A DNA stretch of 10,681 nt from the NCBI GenBank assembly GCA_900319595.1, contig ONOZ01000040.1, positions 1 to 10,681 on the forward strand. Direction: 5' to 3'. This stretch comes from an uncultured Bacteroidales bacterium. Its GTDB lineage: Bacteria > Bacteroidota > Bacteroidia > Bacteroidales > P3. Shown in pieces: positions 6,117 through 10,681 of this stretch. Each line of letters opens with the position of its first letter. Position 1 is the stretch's first letter. The notes under the pieces are model-generated. The model saw only the letters and a list, made by a program, of their open reading frames with translations, did no database searches and had not been told where the DNA came from. The translations under genes were made by a program, and so were the position numbers.

Positions 6117-6386
6117 ATGTATTTAACAGGCGAGAAAAAGAAAGAGATTTTTGGTAAGTTCGGTAAGAATGAACAAGATACCGGATCAGCAGAAGGACAG
6201 ATAGCATTATTCACGTTTCGCATTCAGCACTTAACTGAATATTCTAAGCAACATAAGAACGATAATTTTACCAAACGTGCATTGGTTCGTCTTGTGGGCA
6301 AAAGAAGACGTATGTTAGACTATTTGAAATCAAAAGACATCAATCGTTATCGTACTTTGATAAAGGAATTGGGTCTAAGAAAGTAA
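6117..6386 (+). CDS. rpsO: Small ribosomal subunit protein uS15
   Basis: This is ribosomal protein S15, an early-binding protein of the 30S platform that contacts the central domain of 16S rRNA and helps form bridges with the 50S subunit. The 89-residue length is exactly typical. The family landmarks are all present: the N-terminal EKKKEIFGKFG, the DTGSAEGQIALFTFRIQHLTEY helix region (21-42), the HKNDNFTKRALVRLVGKRRRMLDYLKSKD RNA-binding block (46-74), and the C-terminal RYRTLIKELGLRK. In many bacteria rpsO precedes pnp, as here. It has its own promoter, and a terminator-like hairpin follows its stop, so it can be transcribed alone with some read-through into pnp. Confidence 0.98.
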   Translation: MYLTGEKKKEIFGKFGKNEQDTGSAEGQIALFTFRIQHLTEYSKQHKNDNFTKRALVRLVGKRRRMLDYLKSKDINRYRTLIKELGLRK

Positions 6387-6417
6387 GCAAAGCGATAATG
6401 CTGTTTACGAGGAAAAG

Positions 6418-6462
6418 AGCATGTGAGGTGGGAGTGAAATCTTCTTTTGCATGCTTTTTTTT
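6418..6462 (+). terminator. Intrinsic terminator after rpsO
   Basis: AGCATGT (6418-6424) pairs with GCATGCT (6449-6455), using one G-T wobble at the inner end, and the right arm leads into a run of eight T (6455-6462). The 24-base interior can pair further through G-T and A-T contacts, for example around GAAATCTTC. It should separate most rpsO transcripts from pnp. Confidence 0.7.
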
Positions 6463-6521
6463 AATTATTATGAAACGGTAGATGTTAGAGAATTCTAATA
6501 TTTGTTAATAAAGCAAAAATA

Positions 6522-6565
6522 AAAGAACCAGATGTAATTATAGATTTGTCCTTTTTAGGTTCTTT
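6522..6565 (+). promoter_or_regulatory. Hairpin and possible -7 element in the pnp leader
   Basis: AAAGAACC (6522-6529) is perfectly complementary to GGTTCTTT (6558-6565), with a 28-base loop. There is no T tract, so it is not a terminator. Inside the loop lies TAGATTTG (6541-6548), a match to the -7 consensus without a -33 TTG at the right distance. Either pnp starts from that element, in which case the hairpin is not transcribed whole, or the hairpin lies in the leader of a transcript started further upstream. In E. coli pnp is autoregulated through a leader hairpin; a similar role here is only a possibility. Confidence 0.4.
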
Positions 6566-6598
6566 ATGGACAGATGAATTTTTAGAAAAAATAAAAAG

Positions 6599-8869
6599 AT
6601 GATTGGAATTAAAAAAGTCTTCTCTCTTGCAGATGGAAGGCAAATTGAAATTGAAACCGGAAAGCTTGCAAAACAGGCAGATGGTAGTGCAGTGGTAAGA
6701 ATGGGTGACACTATGATATTGGCAACCGTCTGTGCCAAAAAAGAAGCAGGTGCAGATGTTGATTTTATGCCTTTGAGTGTTGATTATCAAGAAAAATATG
6801 CCGCTACGGGTAAATTTCCTGGAGGATTCTTTAAGCGTGAAGCTAGACCTTCAGAGTATGAAATACTTATAGCAAGATTGGTGGATAGGGCATTGAGACC
6901 ACTTTTCCCTTCAAATTATCATGCAGAAGTTCAGGTGCAGATAACTTTAATCTCGGGAGATCACCAAAATCCACCTGATGCATTGGCAGCATTGGCAGCA
7001 GCATCTGCGTTGGCGTGTAGTGATATACCTTTTGAAGGACCCGTTTCTGAATGTAGAGTTGCAAGAATCAATGGAGAATTTGTCATAAATCCAGATTATT
7101 CACAACAGGAGAACGCTGATTTGGATTTGATAGTGGCTGCAACGAAAGATAACATTATGATGGTTGAAGGGGAAATGAAAGAAGTTTCCGAAGAGGTTAT
7201 GCTAAATGCATTAAAAGCTGCTCACGAGAGCATAAGGATTCATTGTCAGGCATTAGAGGAATTATCTGCTATGGCTGGTAAGACACAAAAACGTGAGTAT
7301 TGTCATGAGGAAGACGATGAGGAAATTAAACAAAAAATGTTAGATGCTTGTTACCAGCAATGTTATGATTTGGCAAAGCAAGGTATAAAATCAAAATACG
7401 AAAGAGGAGAAAAATTTGATGCTGTTTATGAATCTTTTTTAGAAACTTTGGATGAGGACTACAAGGCAGAGCATAAAGTTATGTTAAACAGATATTTCCA
7501 TAACATTCACAAGGAGGCAATGCGAGATATGGTCCTTAACGAGAGGATTAGATTAGATGGAAGACAATTAGAGGAGATTAGACCTATTTGGACGGAGATA
7601 GATTATTTACCAGCAGCACACGGCTCTGCAATATTTACAAGAGGAGAAACACAATCTCTTTCAACTTGTACGCTTGGAACAAAATTAGACGAGCAAACTA
7701 TTGATGGTGCAATGATAGAGGGTAGTAATAGATTTATTTTACATTATAATTTTCCTGGATTTGCAACCGGCGAAGTAAAAGGTAACAAGTCTACTTCAAG
7801 AAGAGAGATTGGACACGGTAACTTAGCAATGAGAGCATTAAAACAAGTGATTCCAGCAGAAGAAGATTGTCCATATACGATAAGAGTTGTTAGCGATATA
7901 TTAGAATCAAATGGCTCTTCTTCAATGGCTACTGTTTGTGCAGGTTGTTTGGCTTTGATGGACGCAGGTGTAAAGATTACTAAGCCTGTTTCTGGTATAG
8001 CAATGGGGTTGATTGAGAAAAATGGTAAATGGGCGGTTTTGTCGGATATCTTAGGAGATGAAGACCATCTAGGAGATATGGATTTTAAGGTATGTGGCAC
8101 AAAGGACGGTATTACCGCTTGTCAGATGGATATAAAATGTGATGGTCTTTCTTACGAAATTCTTGCACAGGCATTAGCACAGGCAAAGAGAGGAAGGGAA
8201 CATATTTTGAATATAATAACAGATACGATTCCTGAGCCAAGAGAAGATTATAAACCACACGTGCCAAGAATTATTTCCATGTTTATACCTAAGGAATTTA
8301 TAGGTGCAGTTATTGGACCACAAGGGAAGAATATTCAACAAATTCAAGCCGAAACTAATACGACTATTGTTATAGAGGAGAAAGGCGATTATGGTGTTTG
8401 CGAAATAGCATCTGCAGATAAGGAGGGAATTGAGCAGGCCGCTGCAAGAATCAAGGCAATAGTTACTGTGCCAGAAGTAGGGGAGGTATATGATAGTGTG
8501 GTTAAGTCAATCATGCCATATGGTGCTTTTGTGGAATTTCTACCTGGTAAAGAAGGATTATTGCATGTTACAGAGATTGATTGGAAGCGAATAGAGAAAG
8601 TTGAAGATGTTTTGAAGGAAGGTGATGAAATCCGCGTAAAACTTATTGGTATAGATAAACAAAGTGGTAAGTTTAAATTATCGCATAGAGTTTTATTGCC
8701 TAAGCCAGAAGGTTTCGTGGACGGAAATCGTAGCAATCAAAGGAAACCTAATGGTAGGAATGGACATCAAGGAGGACACAAGCCAAATGGTAGGCAAAAT
8801 GGCGAACATAAAGAATCTACACAGAACAATAATGGCAATATAGCGATTAAAAGGGATAATAGATTCTAA
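6599..8869 (+). CDS. pnp: Polyribonucleotide nucleotidyltransferase (PNPase)
   Basis: PNPase degrades RNA from the 3' end with phosphate and can also add tails; it works in mRNA turnover and quality control. The 756-residue protein has the full domain order. The first RNase PH domain is at about 8-140, with FFKREARPSEYEILIARLVDRALRPLF. A helical linker follows (about 235-310), then the second RNase PH domain (about 312-545). The phosphate-binding serines are at 440-442 (NGSSSMAT), and the metal-binding residues are Asp489, Asp495 and Lys497 in GDEDHLGDMDFKV. A KH domain (about 553-615) has the GPQG loop at 573-576, and an S1 domain covers about 626-697. The tail (700-756) is rich in Gly, Asn, Lys and Arg. 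That makes the protein longer than the E. coli enzyme (711 residues). The ATG at 6599 gives the normal N-terminus. Confidence 0.98.
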   Translation: MIGIKKVFSLADGRQIEIETGKLAKQADGSAVVRMGDTMILATVCAKKEAGADVDFMPLSVDYQEKYAATGKFPGGFFKREARPSEYEILIARLVDRALRPLFPSNYHAEVQVQITLISGDHQNPPDALAALAAASALACSDIPFEGPVSECRVARINGEFVINPDYSQQENADLDLIVAATKDNIMMVEGEMKEVSEEVMLNALKAAHESIRIHCQALEELSAMAGKTQKREYCHEEDDEEIKQKMLDACYQQCYDLAKQGIKSKYERGEKFDAVYESFLETLDEDYKAEHKVMLNRYFHNIHKEAMRDMVLNERIRLDGRQLEEIRPIWTEIDYLPAAHGSAIFTRGETQSLSTCTLGTKLDEQTIDGAMIEGSNRFILHYNFPGFATGEVKGNKSTSRREIGHGNLAMRALKQVIPAEEDCPYTIRVVSDILESNGSSSMATVCAGCLALMDAGVKITKPVSGIAMGLIEKNGKWAVLSDILGDEDHLGDMDFKVCGTKDGITACQMDIKCDGLSYEILAQALAQAKRGREHILNIITDTIPEPREDYKPHVPRIISMFIPKEFIGAVIGPQGKNIQQIQAETNTTIVIEEKGDYGVCEIASADKEGIEQAAARIKAIVTVPEVGEVYDSVVKSIMPYGAFVEFLPGKEGLLHVTEIDWKRIEKVEDVLKEGDEIRVKLIGIDKQSGKFKLSHRVLLPKPEGFVDGNRSNQRKPNGRNGHQGGHKPNGRQNGEHKESTQNNNGNIAIKRDNRF

Positions 8870-8952
8870 TATTTTTTGAATATCGGAAATTGAATATTAG
8901 AACAATACCAGATTTATGAAATAAAACTAAATATTACTAATATTCAATTTCC
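8864..8952 (+). repeat. Two overlapping inverted repeats between pnp and msrA
   Basis: TTCTAATATT (8864-8873, containing the pnp stop codon) is complementary to AATATTAGAA (8893-8902). The segment GGAAATTGAATATTAG (8885-8900) is perfectly complementary, over 16 bases, to 8937-8952, with a 36-base loop. The two hairpins share the segment 8893-8900, so only one can form at a time. Neither is followed by a T tract. I found no convincing promoter in this 100-base gap, so msrA is probably reached by transcription through this structure. Confidence 0.65.
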
Positions 8953-8969
8953 AAATTCTTATATCAAAA

Positions 8970-9476
8970 ATGAAAACTATATATTTTGCTGGAGGATGCT
9001 TTTGGGGAACTCAGCATTTTTTTAAACAATTGAATGGTGTTGAAAGAACGCAGGTAGGATTTGCTAATGGACTGACAGAAAATCCTACATATGAGGAAGT
9101 ATATACTGACACAACAGGTTTTGCCGAGGCTGTAGAGGTTACATATGACGAAAACAAAATCAATTTAGAGTTTTTATTGGAGATGTTTTTTCATGCCATT
9201 GACCCAACAGCATTAAATAGACAAGGGTATGACGAAGGCACGAGGTATAGAACAGGGGTTTATTATACCGAACCGCAGGAAAAACATATAATTGATAAGT
9301 TTTTTGAACAAAAACGAAAGGAATACAAAGAGCCAATAGTTACGGAAGTGGAAGAACTGAAAAATTTCTATTCGGCAAGTGAATCTCATCAAAATTATTT
9401 AGATAAAAATCCACAAGGTTATTGTCATTTACCATTGGAATTATTCGCTTGGGCAAGAAAGCAAAATAGAGGATAA
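8970..9476 (+). CDS. msrA: Peptide-methionine (S)-S-oxide reductase MsrA
   Basis: MsrA repairs oxidised methionine by reducing the S-sulfoxide form, protecting proteins from oxidative damage. The 168-residue protein begins directly with the catalytic motif AGGCFWG (Cys10). Glu53 in GFAEAVEV and the Asp88 / Tyr93 pair in LNRQGYDEGTRYRT match the residues that bind the substrate oxygen in the E. coli enzyme (E94, D129, Y134). A likely resolving cysteine is Cys152 in the C-terminal QGYCHLP. The VGFANG and TGFAEA sequences differ slightly from the common VGYAGG and TGHAEA. It is a stand-alone MsrA with no fused MsrB domain and no signal peptide, so it is probably cytoplasmic. It follows pnp by 100 bases and converges with ftsE. 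Confidence 0.96.
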   Translation: MKTIYFAGGCFWGTQHFFKQLNGVERTQVGFANGLTENPTYEEVYTDTTGFAEAVEVTYDENKINLEFLLEMFFHAIDPTALNRQGYDEGTRYRTGVYYTEPQEKHIIDKFFEQKRKEYKEPIVTEVEELKNFYSASESHQNYLDKNPQGYCHLPLELFAWARKQNRG

Positions 9477-9508
9477 ATAATAAGAGTGATAATTTTTTTT
9501 ATGTCGCA

Positions 9509-9558
9509 AATTGCGATGATAATCACGGAGAAAAATTTCTTTTTTTATCATCGCAATT
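9509..9558. terminator. Hairpin shared by the convergent msrA and ftsE genes
   Basis: AATTGCGATGATAA (9509-9522) is perfectly complementary over 14 bases to 9545-9558, with a 22-base loop that itself contains a small AGAA/TTCT pair. It lies midway between the stop codons of msrA (9476) and ftsE (9582), the usual place for a shared terminator. However, no T tract follows the stem in either direction, so it may act by protecting RNA 3' ends rather than by intrinsic termination. A further TCGCAA copy at 9504-9509 offers an alternative pairing. Confidence 0.5.
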
Positions 9559-9581
9559 AATTTATTGATTATAAGGTATTT

Positions 9582-10259
9582 TTATTCTATAATTTTCCCG
9601 TCTTCACAAGAGATAACACGCGAGCGAAAATCATTTATAATTAAATAATCGTGCGTTGCCATAAGAATTGTTGTACCTTTATCTTTATTAATCTTGAAAA
9701 GCAATTTCACAATTTCTTCACTAGTTATAGGGTCAAGGTTTCCAGTCGGTTCATCAGCAATAATTAACTCTGGGTCTGCAACAATAGCCCTAGCAAGAAC
9801 GATTCTTTGACTTTCTCCTTCGGAAAGTGTGTAAGGATATACATCTGCCTTATATTCCAATGCAACTTCCTTTAATGCGTTTATTACTTTTTCTTTAATG
9901 ATAGACTTATCTCTAATACCAATTGCTTTTAAAACGAATGCCAAATTATCAAAAACCGTCCTATCATTCAAAAGTTGAATATCCTGAAAGACTATACCTA
10001 ATTTTCTCCTCAATAATGGTATGTTTTTCTTAGAAATATCTTTCAAATTAAAACCACAGACAATAGCTTCTCCACTACCTACGGATACATCGGCGTAGAG
10101 ACTCCTCAACAGAGTACTCTTTCCTGCCCCAGTCTTGCCTATAAGATATACGAACTCGCCTTTATCAATTTGTAGATTGACATCGGTCAAAACATTTTTG
10201 TCGTATGCTATGCAAACATTCTTTAAATAAACAGATTGTTGCTTTTTACTATTTTCCAT
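9582..10259 (-). CDS. ftsE: FtsE-like ABC transporter ATP-binding protein
   Basis: This 225-residue ATPase closely resembles FtsE, which with the membrane protein FtsX controls peptidoglycan hydrolases at the division site. The ABC motifs are in order: Walker A GKTGAGKST (41-49, Lys47), Q-loop Gln92 in GIVFQDIQLL, signature LSEGESQR (145-152), Walker B LIIADE (165-170, catalytic Glu170), D-loop GNLD (173-176) and the switch His203 in MATHD. The FVYLIGKTGAGKSTLL and RRKLGIVFQD segments are typical of the Bacteroidota FtsE group. The signature has Glu where the first Gly of LSGGE is expected. No ftsX is adjacent. Its ATG follows the stop of the upstream phosphotransferase by 8 bases, so the two are probably cotranscribed. 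A related lipoprotein-release ATPase (LolD type) is the main alternative. Confidence 0.85.
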   Translation of the reverse strand: MENSKKQQSVYLKNVCIAYDKNVLTDVNLQIDKGEFVYLIGKTGAGKSTLLRSLYADVSVGSGEAIVCGFNLKDISKKNIPLLRRKLGIVFQDIQLLNDRTVFDNLAFVLKAIGIRDKSIIKEKVINALKEVALEYKADVYPYTLSEGESQRIVLARAIVADPELIIADEPTGNLDPITSEEIVKLLFKINKDKGTTILMATHDYLIINDFRSRVISCEDGKIIE

Positions 10260-10267
10260 TATAAAAA

Positions 10268-10681
10268 CTACTTATTTTTCATCTTTTTTAGTAAGTACCC
10301 CCCACTCCTAAGTCGCTGTACTACAGTAAGATGCAATAATTTTACATATAAAAACCAAGATGCAATTATAATAGGTATGCAAATATTGTCATTAAAAAAC
10401 AAGGATAGAGCAAACCCAATAATAGAAATACAGAAGGAAATTGTAAAGGTTGTTATAGTGCATCTTTGGTGAGAGTATCCTATACGAATAAATAGATGGT
10501 GTATGTGAGTTTTGTCTGGATAGAATGGACTTTTCCCGTGTCTTACTCTATGAATGAATACTCTTAACGTGTCTGCAAGTGGTAAATAGAAAAGAAACAG
10601 AAAAGGTGCCAATGTGGCTTTCATTCGCAATCCGAAAAATGTGTGAATAGTAGAGTTGTTTTCTATATCCCATTGATTGCA
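10268..10681 (-). CDS. WecA/TagO/MraY-family glycosyl-1-phosphate transferase, 3' part
   Basis: The reading frame is open from the right edge of the window, so the N-terminal part of the gene is missing; 137 residues are visible, and the internal methionine or TTG codons near 10624-10630 are not the start. The fragment carries the C-terminal signature of the family that moves a sugar-1-phosphate onto undecaprenyl phosphate to begin O-antigen, teichoic acid or capsule synthesis. This is the membrane helix APFLFLFYLPLADTLRVF followed by the loop HGKSPFYPDKTHIHHLFIRIGYSH, with the typical HIHH motif. Two more membrane helices follow, with a basic C-terminus. The LADTLRV..KSPF..D..HIHH pattern points to the WecA/TagO branch rather than MraY. 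The acceptor sugar cannot be told. It precedes ftsE by 8 bases. Confidence 0.88.
   Translation of the reverse strand, partial: CNQWDIENNSTIHTFFGLRMKATLAPFLFLFYLPLADTLRVFIHRVRHGKSPFYPDKTHIHHLFIRIGYSHQRCTITTFTISFCISIIGFALSLFFNDNICIPIIIASWFLYVKLLHLTVVQRLRSGGYLLKKMKNK

Noticed and set aside
8978..8986. TATATTTTG as a promoter for msrA
   Set aside because: It lies within the msrA coding region after the start codon and has one T too many for the consensus.
10268..10630. The last minus-strand gene as a complete 120-residue protein
   Set aside because: The frame stays open to the window edge and the upstream residues continue it; the family is over 300 residues long, so this is a 3' fragment.
1..10681. 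CRISPR arrays, transposases, tRNA genes or integration sites
   Set aside because: Reading both strands showed no regularly spaced repeats, no mobile-element gene, and no tRNA-like cloverleaf with a CCA-type end.

Overview
The window is AT-rich chromosomal DNA from a member of the Bacteroidota, most likely a low-GC Bacteroidales. The evidence is the -7 promoter element TAnnTTTG upstream of several genes, twice with a TTG exactly 19 bases upstream. The gene content fits too: a TraR/DksA-like protein lacking most of its zinc cysteines, an enlarged LspA, an ExbB with a signal peptide followed by two ExbD genes, and a Bacteroidota-type FtsE. I cannot support a genus. All recognisable genes are housekeeping or envelope genes. 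I see no transposase, phage gene, CRISPR array, tRNA or rRNA.

Layout. Bases 1-97 hold a rightward intrinsic terminator for a gene off the left edge. ruvC (minus, 98-694) and a TraR/DksA-family gene (plus, 944-1327) are divergent, and each has its own -7 element. The DksA-like gene, lspA and a CNNM/CorC-type membrane protein form a tight three-gene operon ending at 3311. A strong promoter at 3340-3370 starts a second operon: exbB, a small four-helix membrane protein of unknown function, exbD1 and exbD2. It is closed by a strong terminator at 5874-5922. A third block has rpsO with its own promoter and terminator, then pnp (polynucleotide phosphorylase), with RNA hairpins in the pnp leader and just after the pnp stop, then msrA. 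On the minus strand, converging on msrA, are ftsE and, 8 bases upstream of it, the 3' part of a WecA/TagO/MraY-family glycosyl-phosphotransferase that runs off the right edge.

Function. The exb operon should supply the proton-driven motor for TonB-dependent outer-membrane uptake, with an unexplained membrane protein between motor subunits and no tonB gene in sight. LspA matures lipoproteins. rpsO-pnp repeats the classical gene order seen in many bacteria. ftsE and the phosphotransferase point to envelope assembly and division.

I did not find a clearly new multi-gene system. The items most worth checking are the unknown four-helix protein, which has a textbook Shine-Dalgarno sequence unusual for this phylum; the competing hairpins between pnp and msrA; and the altered ABC signature motif of FtsE.
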